Below are positions 11,075 through 23,804 of a stretch of 64,000 bases of DNA, in pieces; position 1 is the stretch's first letter, and each line of letters opens with the position of its first letter. The DNA comes from Allium sativum. Taxonomy: Eukaryota; Streptophyta; Magnoliopsida; Asparagales; Amaryllidaceae. The stretch is from the NCBI GenBank assembly GCA_030737875.1, contig CM060915.1:358977863-359041862 (forward strand), written 5' to 3'. The translations under genes were made by a program, and so were the position numbers. Under the pieces are notes generated by a model. That model saw only the letters and a list, made by a program, of their open reading frames with translations, made no database searches and was not told the DNA's origin.

Positions 11075-13675
11075 AATGTGACACCCCACGTCCGTTAATG
11101 TCATTCTATAAAGAATGCACTAAGTTTCATGAAGCGTTATTGGTAAATAAGAACATAATATAACAAGACTGACATGTAAAATAGCAGCGGAATTAAAAAC
11201 TTTATTTAAATGAAAACATCATGGTCCCAAATACCGAGTTTACATCATAAGTTTGAAGTAACCAATTACATAAATTATTTGTCTTGCCAAAAATATCAGA
11301 GTACAAAAGCATAAAACCATATTTCCCATGTGAAGCCTAAGAGAGTAGACCAGAAGTCAAAGTGGTACATCAATATCCAAAAATCCAAGCCAAGCTGAAA
11401 GAATCCAATTCAACTCTAAGCACTTCCAGCCTGAGAACCTAAAGGGGAGCGAAAGAGAGAGAAGAGGAAACAAAAAGGGTTAGACATAAAGTCTGGCGAG
11501 TCCAGATACTTTTAAATATAAATAAAAGTATCATGGCAGGTATATAAAACTGGAAGAACAAGATAACAGTAATAATAACAAGTGTGAACTGAGTAAGATA
11601 AGATGAACATGATATATTGCGCTTCCTAAATACATTTCTTTGCACCGCACCGATACTAGTATATCAGAAATAGAACGATCCCTACTAATATCGTTCCATT
11701 ACATTTCCTTGATTATTAATTTACTTGGGTTAGTAGAAATCAAGACTTATCTACGCATCGTACCCATTTACTTTCCCATGGATTCACCTAATACAATATA
11801 TGTAGTTATCTCTCAATATTGAGATATACCCCATGGTACCCCGCTCGCACGGTCTCCATCGTAAAGAACGCTGTCCCTCATCCTATGCCGGAGTGATGTA
11901 CGAATCTCTACATAACAATGTTACATTCTGTATATATCTGTCATTACTATGCTACGTAACCGTACAGACTGCCACCATCGATCGAATCAGAATCCTTACC
12001 GGAATAATGCCCTCTAGTCTACGATACACCACCCAGAGCAGATATGCATGTATCTAGACTGTCCCACGTATGTACTGTAACTGTAGCTTGATGCCTCAAT
12101 CGCACGTCCTCTAATGTGCACGAGTTATGTGGCAGGGCTAAACAAGAAACACGGAACTCGGCGGGAGCTTTTCCATACCTGTACAGGCCCGCCTTTAAGA
12201 GACTCCAAATACAGATATTCCTCGGGTCTGTTTTTCATGGTGGCTATGGCCCCACCTTGTCCCCTCCCTCAACTAGTAAAGACTACAAGAGCTAAGAGAC
12301 CGCCCCTAATAACAACCAATCTAAACATCCATGTGGCGTTTACCCTCAACCCCGTACCTCGATATTGAAAGGTGAAATGGTATCTTGGTTTTAGCTTTAG
12401 TCTTTTCGCATCCCGCTGGCTGCCGATGATGGGTATCCGAAGATCTACTATCCTCGTTGGTCGTGACCCTCTACCTCCTAGTGAGGCAACCGCCGAACCA
12501 CCCTGGTGTCAAGCATTCTGACTGCATAGCTACATCTGCGTCAAGGCTCACCCACCTAGTAGTTACGCTCAGACCCAACCTCTGCGAGCACAGCCTAAGA
12601 CATCTGTCACTGCCCAGAGGATTACTAGGAGCACCTTACGTACCTCAGCAAGCAGCATGCTTCCCCTTCCAGTCCTTTGGATCCGTCAAATAATCAGATG
12701 AACGTATGCTACCATCATGCCTTATGACACCTTGATGATCATCCCCGTTGGGTTATTCACCCTCAACCGTACGGACTGGTCTAAGCGCCTTACTTTAGCA
12801 TGTTGTTAGACCCTATGTCTAAACATTCTTTTACACGCTTGTCTCACCTCATCAGGTTTCCAATTAACTTGGTTATTCCAATTCATATTGAATTCTTATT
12901 CAAATTACCAAGTTTCTTTTGCTTATTAATTTCAGTCATACAACTTAATTCATTTAAGTTTATTAATAAGCTTACAACATGTTATTCTCTAGATTGTGGC
13001 CCAAGGTCTGTAACCCACAATCTATTTTTTATTCCTTCTTGGTTACATCATACAATAACATGTTTTTACTTAATGTGTAATTAAGTACATCTCATTTTAT
13101 CTGTTTCCCATTTTAACGTGTCATTGATTAATATAACTTATATCATTTCATAAGTTTTCTTTATCCTTTCTCATTTAATCATAAATTAAATTTACCCCAT
13201 CACTACTACTTATCATTGTTTACTTAGTTCTATTAACTAAGGCCTTATAATTTCCTCTTGTTCCTAGGACAAGTCTAAACATGCTATTCTTATCAGCTGG
13301 TTCTAGACTTCTAAATTGCTTAATTTATAATTAAGTACTTATTATATTATTACACAAGTTGTCTCATTTCCTTACAAGTTATGCTTACCCTAAATGGTGT
13401 CTTTACTTACATAACTTTATCATTTCTACTGGTTACATATACCACTAGGTGTCTTTAATTACATAATCTTATCGGTTAAGTTTTATGCGCCTAAATGTAA
13501 ATATTACCTGCCCCTCAAATTTGTTTAGCCCACCCACTGTCCAACCAATTTTATTTAACCCCAACTTTAGTTCTTATTCATACAATCCATATGGATTAAA
13601 TTAGGTTAAGTAGTCCAATTCACTACCATGTCCATTTATGGTTTATGATGGGCTAGACCTCCCACATTAAACCTA

Positions 13676-13742
13676 CAACTTGTGGATGTTGGATATGCCG
13701 GTTGGGTCCGGGCAGACTTCTTCCACAAGTTGGGCCTAACCT
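13676..13742 (-). other. Hairpin module in element D LTR
   Basis: Perfect 10-bp arms, CAACTTGTGG (13676-13685) and CCACAAGTTG (13733-13742), enclose a loop of about 47 bases holding the conserved 'tccgggcagac' core. The same module occurs in the C and E LTRs. See the findings for the compensatory change. Confidence 0.6.
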
Positions 13743-14809
13743 CATGTCATAGCCCATCTCATATTTGCGCACTTAAACCTCTCACATTAGGTTCAACATC
13801 AGTGGCTGCAGGATATGCCAGTCGGGTCCGGGTAGACTTGCACTACTAATGCAACCTAACCTCGTGTCTAAGCGTTACTAGGGCTCCATTATTTTAGACA
13901 TATTCAATTAAATTTCCATATTCCAAATATAGACTTTTATGCCCCCTTTTAATTCATATTTACAATTATCCTATTTCAATTATAGGTTTTCATGCTCTAA
14001 ATCAATATTCACATATATTCCAGTTTATGCCCCCAAATTGACATTTGCATATGTTACAATCTATGCCCAATTTCATAATTAAATATGTTCCAATTTATAT
14101 TCCAATTCAATATTTACACATTCCAATACAAATTTTACCCAAATTCATGTTCACCTATTTTCCAATATATGCCTAACTTCATGCTCATATTATCCAATAT
14201 AAAATATACCCCCAAATCCATATTCGTATATTTTCCAATTTTATGCCCAAATTTACATTCATAATTTCCAATACCAATTATGCCCCAATTTTTGTCCTTT
14301 CCGATCGTTCCCAATTTCTCACGTTCATATTTTTCAGCGTTAGGCCTAGACTTCAAGGTAGCCTGGCTATATAAAAATAAAAAGGGAAAAGAGGGAGAGA
14401 AGAGAATTATAACGGGCATAATAACGAACCAATAATAAACTGATAGAAATAGGCATATTATAACAAGATTTAACATGGTGACGGTATGAACATATAAAAG
14501 CAGATCTGATAATTATGTCATAATAGAACTGATTAGGCACCGACTCAAGACTCAATATGTATATATATATATCAAGGTTACAAATTAAATATTTAGATCA
14601 AAAAATAACTTGAACTCACAATGAATAGATCTAAGGAAATGGATCCAAGTTACTGCAGAGAACACGTTGAATTTGTTGTTGTAGCAACCGTTGAATTTGT
14701 ATAATGCTTGCTGAATTGGATTTGGAGTAGATTAGGCCATTCAATCTTTGTTGCAGTAGAGCTCCGCCATCGTCACCATTTTTAGATGAATAAAACCTAG
14801 GTTTAGGGT

Positions 14810-14820
14810 CCTTTATATAG
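14810..14820 (-). promoter_or_regulatory. Probable TATA box of element D LTR
   Basis: Minus-strand CTATATAAAGG is a near-consensus plant TATA box. A cluster of GTCGACC motifs lies 60-185 bases upstream on that strand. Elements C and E have the same order. Confidence 0.55.
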
Positions 14821-15497
14821 CCTAGAGTCTAGCTCCAAAATCGTCCAGGTTCAGAAAAGAAGTTTTCGGATCCACGGGAAGATCGAACCCCCTCCAGGTG
14901 GGTCGACCACCCTTCATGGATGTCGACCCCAGGGTCGACCCCATGAGCCTGTGTCGACACATCCGGGTCTCGGGTCGACCTCAAACGGTCGACCCTTCCT
15001 TGATTTACGCGTTGGATTTCTGGTTTTGCTGATTTTGAATATTTTTGAATTTTTATGTATATATATCTTTCCTATATGCTTACAAACTTCAAACCTTAAT
15101 AATTTCTTCATACGGTGTCCGATTTACGCAAACCAGGTGTCTATCTTGACTAGAATTCCAAGACGGAAGCAATGGCATGGTCCATTTTACTTAATTCTGA
15201 ATATTTAATTAAGTTTTCCTTAATTCGTTGTTAACATTGTATTTCACACTAATTATTCTTTAATTCATCATCTTTAGTGTCGTTAAAATTTCGGGGTGTT
15301 ACATTTATGAATCGTAGATACACAATGGTTTCGTCTGGATTCCCCAGAAAACATCCGTATCTGTAGGAAATTGCTTCCCTGAGAATTTCGTAATGGACAA
15401 ATCAATGAAAGATATTTACGAATCAAAAGAAAATCTGAGGTCATTGGGCATTAACTTCTATCCCTCAAAGTTACGGAAATACGTTAAATTACGAAAA

Positions 15498-15642
15498 TTG
15501 ATCAAGTCATGAGGACCAATCAAGTCACAAAGATAATTGAAGACAAATCAAGTCACGATGACAAATCCCATCACGTAGACACATTAATTCGCGAAGGACA
15601 AATTCAGTCACGAAGACACATCATGTCATGAAGACACGGTAC
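15498..15642. repeat. Degenerate short tandem repeats (about 20 bp)
   Basis: About seven loose copies of an 'aagtcacgaagacaaatc'-like unit run in tandem, with spacing of about 18-23 bases. They lie just ahead of the 265-bp array in element F. No coding sense. Confidence 0.55.
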
Positions 15643-15758
15643 TGCATCAAACAGGTGGCTCCACATCACTAAGATATCTCAAACATCGCATGGCTCCATT
15701 CTACCTTTAGTAATTCTAGTGGTTACATCTCTTTCAATTGTAGATATGCCATTGGGAC

Positions 15759-16367
15759 TGCAGGTACAAATGGTTACGCCTGATTCCCTCAGGAAACGTC
15801 CATACCCGTAAGTTCTCATAGCTCTGTGGATTACGCCCTTATCACGACTGCAGATCGCAGCATATACAATGGTTACGCTTGATTCCCCCAAGAAACATCC
15901 GTCCACCATAGGCCATCTACAACCCTGCGAATTACGCTACACGGTCATGTTCTTCAAGGAATAATGACAACTCGAGTTTTATGTCTGGACAACCTAACAC
16001 CACTAGCAGCATATCTCACTGCCGCAGGTACACAATGGTTACGCCTAATTCCCTCAGGAAACATCCATACCTGTAAGTTCTCATAGCTCTGTGGATTACG
16101 CCCTTATCACGACTGCAGATCGCAGCAGATACAATGGTTACGCTTGATTCCCCCAAGAAACATCCGTCCACCATAGGCCATCCACAGCCCTGCGAATTAC
16201 GCTACACAGTCATGTTCTTTAAGGAATAATGACAACTCGAGTTTTATGTCCGGACAACCTATCACCACTAGGCTGCGAATTACGCTACACGGTCATGTTC
16301 TTCAAGGAATAATGACAACTCGAGTTTTATGTCCGGACAACCTATCACCACCAGCAGCATATCTCAC
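15759..16367. repeat. 265-bp tandem repeat array, about 2.3 copies
   Basis: Unit 1 (15759-16023) and unit 2 (16024-~16268) align closely, for example 'ggttacgcc' + 'ccctcaggaaac' at 15772 and 16037. A partial third unit (16269-16367) repeats only the 'gcgaattacgctacac' part. Each unit has two related sub-blocks beginning 'acaatggttacgc'. A further diverged sub-block is at 15311-15370. It lies inside the non-coding interior of element F. Confidence 0.85.
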
Positions 16368-18705
16368 TAAGCTCGAAATTCAAAGGAGAAGGAAGGTACT
16401 TTCCTTATTATTCTTTGAAAACATATAATACTATATATAATATCTCATTTCATACTTCTCATAAATCATACATAAAATTCTCTTTCCAAATCACATTTTC
16501 AAACATCTCACTCTTATATAAATTTTATCATATAAGATCTCATTTCAATTCGCTTACCTTCCAATTCAGTTGTTTTCAAATCCACCATATTCTTTTCTCT
16601 CATATAAGTTGTAAAAACTTCTATATTCAATATTTAAAATCGAATATCCTCAAACTTCATTCCAATTTCAAAATTTTAGTTTTGATTTCTTACCTAACTC
16701 ATCTATTTGATAACTTCTCAAACTCATATTTATGAACTATTGGTCATGAACCATTTTTTCCCCCAATTTCCAAATTATCAAGTTTCTCACTTAATTTAGA
16801 TCTTTATGCTTTCAAAATTTCAGAATTTTCTCTCTTATAACCAATTTCTCATTCATGCATTATTCCTCTTCCATATTCACATCCTTCAAACATCAATTAG
16901 CAAGCAAATAACTCCCTAAGTATCAAGCCTGAAGGCAGAAACCAACATCAGATCAACACTCGGGAAATTATTCAACTTAACCAATCTCCAGCCAGTTTCT
17001 AAATTCCTTAACTTCATTTCTTAATTCTTATCAAATCATTCCTTATGCAACTCTCAGATTCAGTTTACGAACCTACTTCTCTTATGTTCTGCTTCTCTTC
17101 CTTCTTGTAGTTCGCGCCCTTCTGATTTATCAAACCCCGTTAGCCTCTCTCGATCTTTGAAAAATACTTACAATTGTCACATTTTAGAAAATCTCTTATT
17201 CATATTTCCATATATTCACATCTTTATTTTCCATCGAAAATATACTTTGCTCTCATAAAAACATTTCTAAATTCATCATTTCAATTAAAACAGATGTTAA
17301 ATAAACATCGCTATTCCCATTTTCTGCTAACACTCATTAGCTCACTTTACTTAACCAATTCTTGCTAGCGAACCTTAATCATTTCTTAGTCAACAATGAA
17401 GTCAATCAAGTTGGGATATTTTTGCCTCTCAGATCTTAACTAAACAACATTATTAACTTCGAAATAGATCAAGTTCATAGCTTCGAAAACCAACAAATTA
17501 TTCATTCATGTAACTTCTGAATTCAAGTTAAAAATGTATTTCTTTCTCTAAAATCGTTGATTACAACAATAATTCATACTTTCAGCATATTTAGCTTTAA
17601 ATTGTACTTTACTCTTTAATCTGAATACATAAACAATTGATTAATATTTTATATATTAAATTTTAATTAAAAACAGGAAGTAAGTAGTATTTTCCTGAAA
17701 TTCGACATAATTGTCTCCCACAAATAACTTCCTTTTGAACAATCTGTTATTCGATACCATATTCCGAACTTCGGAAAAATCTCATTTGATTTATATTATG
17801 AGATTTAAAATAAACACATCGCACTAGTCGACTTCATTTCCTTTATCCCAAATCCACTTGCACATTCTTGCTTTCATACGTTATTTATTTCTAAAAAGTG
17901 AATATTATTCCTTTAATAGGAATCTGGGCTCGTCATATCAAATTAGTTTTGTATTCATTTAAATATAGTTCAAATCTTTCTTTAAAATCTTCATTTGTAT
18001 TCCACTTCACTTATAACTCTCGTTTCCACTTCCTTCTTGCTAACAAGTTCATAACTTTTCATCGAATCCATATATTCGATCATACATTATTGGTTTGAAC
18101 CTAATAATAATTTATGTTGCCGATTTCTGAATAATTCAAAAAAAATTAGTAAATACAATTTGACCCAGTTGAATTCCAATTATACCCTTTCCAGTTTTAT
18201 TTCCATTAATTTATATTAATAATATCAAAATAAAATTCATCGTTTTGTGTATAAAATGGTTTCAAATCTCCACTTTCTTTTAAATTCCCATCTGAATTCT
18301 TATTTAATTCCAGTTATCTTTAATTTGCCAAAGTACATGATTAGAGAGATCGATTTATCGATTCTCTTATACTTATCTTCTATTGATATCTGTCGATGAT
18401 GGCTTCGAAATTCAATTCTAAAAGAACTTATCGAATAACGGCTTTGGAAATCCGAATTCGAAGACTAGGGATTCCGAAAAAAAATTAAATCTCAAAACAA
18501 ATTTGTATTTCCACTGTATCAGTTCAAAAATTCTAATCTTCAAAATATATAATATTTTTAAAATAATTACTTTTCACAATTTACTTTAAAATTATTTTCA
18601 TTTTCAAAATTTTATATTTTGAAACCTTTTTATTTTCAAAATTCGTTTTTCTAGTGTCGATCCTACTCATTTAAACTCGATAAGCTAAGCTTTGAATAAA
18701 CCAAA
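16368..18705. other. AT-rich non-coding interior of element F
   Basis: No conserved open frame, RNA gene or repeat is visible. On the minus strand the part next to the primer site has the oligo-A/T leader (runs of 'ttttgaaaat') also seen after the primer site of element C (42126-42220). It is best read as the 5' untranslated region and filler of a LARD. Confidence 0.5.
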
Positions 18706-18717
18706 GCTCTGATACCA
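18706..18717 (-). promoter_or_regulatory. Primer-binding site of element F
   Basis: Minus strand TGGTATCAGAGC, an exact match to the initiator-Met tRNA complement, two bases inside the LTR that begins at 18720. This is the main proof that 18720-22221 is a 5' LTR. Confidence 0.85.
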
Positions 18718-19460
18718 CCTGCAACGTCCTGCCTTTTTGATCATCTCAAATTGGTAGTTGAACCAACTTAAGACATTCAAATTTACGGATCGTTATTTAG
18801 CTTGTAGAGTTTAAAAAAATAGAATCAACACAGAATGTACAGAGTAAATAAATGACATAATATTGAACAACAAAATATAATCAGAATTTTTGGATACAAG
18901 AAATTTCTATACAAATCGGAATATGAAAATATACTTTAAATACAAAGGAAATTTTTTACTGTTTTAAAATCTTCAGAGTGCGCTATTTTTGAAATCCCCA
19001 GCTTTGTCAACCTTCGAATCCTGATCAATGATCTCTAAATCTGTAACACTCAGGGTCTGATCCGAGCGTTCCATGCAAAATATAAAACATTCAAATCAGG
19101 ATTAATCATAGTTCAAGTAAACCAACTTCGATAAAAACTAAATAATAACTAATCCATAATTAAATGCAATTATCAAATTTATAAGGCACATATTAGCATT
19201 CATAGTTAATACACTAATGTTTTCTCCATTATTCTGTGTAGTTGTGTAATGTTCTCAGAGACGCAAGGCCAGGTGTCTTATGTTCAGGTTTTTCAATAAC
19301 ACAGTTGCAAAGCATACATTCGGGTTTTTCAAACAAATGCAAGGCATTCATTCAGGTTTTTATGATGCGAGAAGTGGTGCAAACATATCATAAATGCAGT
19401 GTCACATGTATGTTTTAATACAAGGCTAAACATATACAATACCTCACTTCTTTGAATTTG

Positions 19461-19461
<1 letters not shown>

Positions 19462-19493
<32 letters not shown>
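19462..19493. repeat. (TA)n microsatellite
   Basis: Uninterrupted TA repeat of about 16 units inside the element F LTR. Confidence 0.95.
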
Positions 19494-19494
<1 letters not shown>

Positions 19495-21445
19495 CTTAAG
19501 TAATACTGTGCGACCAAAGAAAATGCAATATTATTTAGTCAGAATCAAATTTTGCTAGTACTAAACCATGCATAACAATGAATGTGTATGAACCCATCTA
19601 TGTTAGTCCACGCATGCGTTTAAGAGGAGACAACTTAAATGGAATTATATTAAAGAGCCCATGCCGACATAAAAAAAATAGGGAACATTACCACATGCGT
19701 AAGGTATGTACATTTAATGCCAAACATAATAAAGGCAATGCTACTGCAACTAATAGAGTATACAAGAACCTCTTACGAACCATCAATAATGTAAAAAAAA
19801 CAAGATGATGCAACATACAAGTAGAATAGTAAGAAAATATACATGGCAGTTACTCCATAGAACATTATTGTTGAGTTTCTTCAATATTTCCAATGTAAAT
19901 TTTGGCAGATAAATCTAAAAAAATAAAGAGTAATGAGCCAACTTAACATTCTGCATGTTTTCTTTTAAATATCTCAGAGGCGTAGACAATATGTTTACCA
20001 AATACATGTGTATCAAATCTACTATAGTTATGACTGCTTAACCGGTTCAGGTATGTTTATTTCCTGACTTGGAGTCGGGAATAATTATTTTGGTTTTTCA
20101 AACTGTCCCCTCTATATTGTTTATTTCTAAAACTTGCAATTTCCATCATGGCACCAAGAACTATGTCAATATACCTATACGTAAATTAAATTTCAACTGT
20201 TGTCTAACTAACATAAGTGCTCATTAGATGTATATATGGCAAACCAAATAGGGATAAACGCATAACTCAGTATGTGCTTCTCGTTTTTGTTATTAACAGT
20301 TTTCTTTCATTTGAATGAGTGGTATAGTAACGGTATATTTTGAAACTTTCAACATCTAGGAAAATAAGAGGATTCCAACAAGAGCTGAAATTAATACGGG
20401 ATCCTAAATAGAGATATTTTCTTCCTGGATCTAATGCACTTAACCTTCAGCTTAAGTTTCTAATCAAGGTGTGAGATTAACATTCTTATAATGCACAGTT
20501 TAATCACATAGTATAAAATTATAATTGAATCAGAAATTATATGATTTATAATAAGAGAATCCCATATTATTCTAATCAATCAAATATTATAGAATACTTA
20601 ATTCTCTCAAAACAATTTGATGGTTGTTGAACTTGCTAAGTTCTTATGACACAATACTCACTGATCTAAATAGACATTTATAAGGCTGGATCTAGATGTC
20701 ATCTATATACCCAAGAATACATTTCAAATATATGTGTCAGGCTGCCGCATAATCATCAGGCAATAAGTTGTTTTAGATCACAAAAATAGTTGGTTCTAAA
20801 GAACATAAATGCAACCAAAATATGCACAGGAATATGAAGCCTGCTTAAAAAGATACTATATGCCAAAAACAGGAACATGAAGCCTACTTTAATTATCACA
20901 TTGCGAATGGATCAGCAAGTAAGGACAAAGGAAATACTCAACTTAATACACAGTTTTATAAGAGTAAGAAACCAAAATGGCAACCGATCATGGCATGGTG
21001 TAAATACATGGTATAAGACTGTAGCAACAACACAAATAAGGGACCTGCTATTTTCAGTTTCGAAACGAAGTTGAAAAAAACTTGAACTACAACAAATCAT
21101 GAGTGAGACGCTCACCTTCAAACAGTAGGTGAAGGCGCAACAGTGTTTTGCGGCCATGATTCGCTGAGCGGCTTCAGCAGTGATGAGTAGTGAAGGCTTG
21201 TCCTTGATTGGATAAAGGTGCGGCTTTGACCAAAGTGGAGCGATGGCAGCTTCGATTTTTGGGTGGAGACATTAACGATGGTTTTTGATTTAGGAAAAAA
21301 ATTTGATTTTGGCAGAAGCCCCTTCACGTTGGGGAAAGTAAATTTTGGGGGAAGAAATAATTTTCTGTGGGTATAATTGGCCTCGGCCATTAAAAGAAGT
21401 GGAAAGGAACAATTTTTCTTTTGCAGAAATAGGAAACTAGGGTGT

Positions 21446-21456
21446 GATTTTTATAG
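21446..21456 (-). promoter_or_regulatory. Probable TATA box of element F LTR
   Basis: Minus-strand CTATAAAAATC lies about 60 bases ahead of an ATGGCCGAGGCC start on the same strand. The same arrangement is seen near 52430-52474. Confidence 0.45.
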
Positions 21457-21563
21457 AAATGAGATGAGAGATAAAAACAAAGTGTTGTCAAAAGCTTATA
21501 GAGTAGGGGAGATATTAGATAGTAGGTCTGCGTAAATTCAACTGGTGTAGGTGGTAACAAGGG

Positions 21564-21584
21564 GTGTGTGTGTGCGTGCGTGTG

Positions 21585-21643
<59 letters not shown>
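21564..21643. repeat. Compound (GT)n(TA)n microsatellite
   Basis: A GT-rich run (21564-21593) continues into about 24 TA units. The open frame at 21568-21765 is only a reading of this repeat. Confidence 0.95.
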
Positions 21644-21647
<4 letters not shown>

Positions 21648-22221
21648 TCCTACCGCAAACTATCGTCGAATGTTCAATGTTTGTACCGTCCATACACCTT
21701 CCGAATGCGACGAAAATATACATATTTTTAAATTTCAATGTTCTGAATCAATAAAATTAGTTTAGTTGTATTCTGACTTTGTCCGTTTATGATGTTATTT
21801 TATTTTTAACTATTTACCGATTCGCCAATTTTATTCTATTTGTTCATAAAACATCTCTGTTTAATCCCAAATTTTAAACGTTAAAATCAATACACAAATC
21901 CACATCTCCAGGAAAATATTCATATATTTTTAACAAATAAATTTCCAATTTATTTAATGTCAGCGAGGTTTATATTTTCTAAAAATTCAAATCGTTTGTA
22001 TTTTTCAATCGAATCCCGAATCTAATTCAATTATCCAACCAAATACAAAACAAATAAATATTTGATTTCCACTAACCATTCTGAATTAAATATTAAATTC
22101 AATACATATGCAAACAATATATTTGATTTAAAATTTCAAAGTCCAGTATCAATATGATCATTAATAATTATATCTTCAATTAATTTCATATTCCAGTTGT
22201 CGAAGTTTCTGGGACGTTGCA

Positions 22222-23195
22222 TGAATGGTTGGTTTAGACTACTTGTGATAACATTTTAGATCTTCTTATGAAGTTGTGCTAAGATATTCTCACTTAACTC
22301 TCTCTCTCTTATGTAAAAAAAATATAGAAAAAAAAGGAAAAGACAAAAAAGAGAAAATATATAATAACAATCCAAGGGTATCCAACATTGCTTGTAAATC
22401 TAGCGTTGGTGTGCAAACCTGCCAAGCTCTGTCCCAACTCACACCTCAGTCCGCGAGGCAGTGCATGGATAGGATACTATGGTCTCATTTTATGAGTTGG
22501 ACACCTAAGGTTTACCAACATCTTGTTGACAAAGTCAGCGTTGGTCTGCACAATCCGCCACACTTTGTCCCAAACTCTCACGGGTGGTATACCTTGGTCT
22601 TTTCAGTTAGGTGTTTGTAAATAGTAATAATCTATATATTTTTCAAAATAAAGAGAGTAAGCACTAGAAATCCAAGCACTATCTTCACTTATTTGACCTA
22701 ACTTGTTAACCAAAAGGAAATTGAGAAGTCATTATGATTGTTGATATCGATTATAAAATAGATTTCATATTTGCACTATGTTTTCAACCGAAATAACTAG
22801 CCAAGCTGGAGGAGTTTGTAACGTTAACCTGACTTTTGTATGAAGTTTTGATTAGTAACGGATTAAAATTTCATAATGACGACCCAAATTGTATTTAACT
22901 TACTCGTGTTAAATTTAAAAGTAAGTTACCCATTTATAAATATTCATTTGAAAACTCGCATTTACCTTGTAAATATTTTCAAATCTTGCATTTTGTATAT
23001 ATTTTTTTCATTTGAATTTTGTGGGTAATATTTGCTAAAAACCCTCACAAGACAACACTCGTCCTACTAGGGACACCCAGAGATTTAACGGCTTGTTGCA
23101 TACGCTCATCCAATCGTGCTCCCTACGAAAATGGATTTATCTTAGTTTTTTCTTGTTTATTCGAGGACAAATAAAAAGATAAGTGTCGGAGTATT
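22222..23195 (+). other. Non-coding stretch ending in an Athila-like 3' internal region
   Basis: No protein frame is recognised. Two related blocks starting 'agcgttggt' at 22402 and 22537 form a diverged 135-bp duplication. From about 23150 the sequence 'gaggacaaataaaaag...aagtgtcggagtatt' resembles the end of Athila-type interiors, where 'gaggacaagcaa...aagtgtgggggagtt' acts as polypurine tract directly before the LTR. The resemblance is from memory of the family, not a search. Confidence 0.45.
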
Positions 23196-23436
23196 TGATG
23201 TGCACGTAAATATGCACATTTATATTCACACGTTTATTCTTGTTTCAATTAAATAAATAACATAAGTGGGCTATCTTTACATGTTTTAATTAAAAACCCA
23301 AAATTCTTAAATTATCATGCATTTGTCTTTATATTTGGGGCAAAACGGTCATTTGTGCATGTATTATTTTATGATAAAATTTACTTGTTTATTTTCATGT
23401 GTCATGCAGTTATTTAGGAACAAAAATTAAGTATGA
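23196..23436 (+). repeat. Athila-like LTR, first part
   Basis: Starts TGATGTGCACG directly after the polypurine-like tract. It is interrupted at 23436 by element C, whose target duplication is TATGA (23432-23436) and TATGC (48191-48195). It continues at 48191. Confidence 0.5.
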
Positions 23437-23634
23437 TATAACACCCAGTATTTTAACACTAAAGAGGATAAATAACAATAATAATTAATTTAATATTCAA
23501 AATTAAAGGAAATGGGCTACGTCATTACGTCTGTATCGAAATTCTGGTCAAGATAGACACCTGGTTTGCATAAAACGGATAATGTATGAAGAAGTTATGA
23601 ACAGTAGAAGTTTGACGATGAAAGCAGGAACAAC

Positions 23635-23693
23635 TGGCGCACTTGACAAGTGCACCAAGGTATTTTTACACTGGCGCACCTGTAAAGTGTGCC
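23635..23693 (+). promoter_or_regulatory. Two palindromes upstream of the element C TATA box (left LTR)
   Basis: TGGCGCACTTG and CAAGTGCACCA (23635-23657) form 11-bp arms with one mismatch around a central A. GGCGCAC and GTGTGCC (23673-23693) form a second. The right LTR has the same pair at 45005-45029 and 45045-45063. They lie 100-160 bases upstream of the TATA box, where binding sites for dimeric factors would be expected. Confidence 0.5.
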
Positions 23694-23795
23694 CGTGTTA
23701 GTTTTTGGGCATTCGTACTTCTTCAAGTGGGTGTCGACCCATGGGCCGACCACCCTAAGGCTGACATGGAGGGTCGAATTCTAGAGGCCGGTAGC

Positions 23796-23804
23796 TATAT
23801 ATAT
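23796..23804 (+). promoter_or_regulatory. Probable TATA box of element C left LTR
   Basis: TATATATAT followed by GGCTCC, at the same place as 45167-45175 in the right LTR. Confidence 0.5.

Larger units (their letters stand above)
9734..15303 (-). mobile_element. Element D: degenerate Ty3/gypsy element (5' LTR and gag to RT start)
   Basis: A minus-strand element. Its 5' LTR is 11077-15303, then come a primer-binding site and a decayed gag-protease-RT start that stops at 9734, where the LTR of element B begins. The rest of pol and the 3' LTR should lie left of element B, outside the window. Its protein resembles element C, and its LTR resembles the LTR of element E over long stretches, for example 11830-12060 against 56560-56820 in opposite orientation. 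D and E are therefore one subfamily, with D the coding member. Confidence 0.85.
11077..15303 (-). repeat. Element D 5' LTR (4227 bp)
   Basis: The plus strand runs from TGTGACACCCCACG (11077) to CGGGGTGTTACA (15303), so the LTR is a minus-strand TGTAACACCCCG...GGTGTCACA. It holds modules shared with the C and E LTRs: a hairpin module (13676-13742, with a degenerate second copy near 13790-13860), a GTCGACC cluster (14900-14995), a TATA box (14810-14820) and an AATAAA signal (complement of 11201-11206). The region has only short unconserved open frames (for example 11640-12693), which I do not call genes. The 5' flank is 15304 onward, part of element F. Confidence 0.88.
15304..22221 (-). mobile_element. 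Element F: non-coding LTR element, LARD-like (partial)
   Basis: A 3.5-kb LTR at the right (18720-22221) is followed leftward by a primer-binding site and ~3.4 kb of AT-rich sequence with no gag or pol frame. That absence, despite a clear LTR and primer site, fits a large retrotransposon derivative (LARD). A second LTR is not in the window; it may lie left of the nested D/B insertions or be lost. That D is inserted into F is inferred from D's LTR end abutting F's repeat array at 15303/15304. Confidence 0.6.
18720..22221 (-). repeat. Element F 5' LTR (3502 bp) with TGCAACGTCC ends
   Basis: The plus strand begins TGCAACGTCC (18720) and ends GGACGTTGCA (22221), perfect 10-bp inverted termini starting TG and ending CA. 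The primer-binding site is adjacent. On the minus strand a TATA box (21446-21456) precedes an open frame (21390-21118) opening MAEANYTHRK, followed by an AAG/GTGAGC splice-donor-like site (about 21110-21118). I see no homology for that frame and treat it as LTR leader. AT-rich, with two microsatellites inside. Confidence 0.78.

Noticed and set aside
11640..12693. Chain of plus-strand frames in the D LTR as a gene
   Set aside because: They are on the antisense strand of an LTR, share no frame, and the related E LTR does not keep them open.
15304..16370. A second LTR of element F
   Set aside because: The tandem array does not match any part of 18720-22221.
21118..21390. 90-residue minus-strand frame MAEANYTHRK...
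   Set aside because: It lies in the leader part of the F LTR between a TATA box and a splice-donor-like site, with no known domain. Kept only as a note in the LTR entry.
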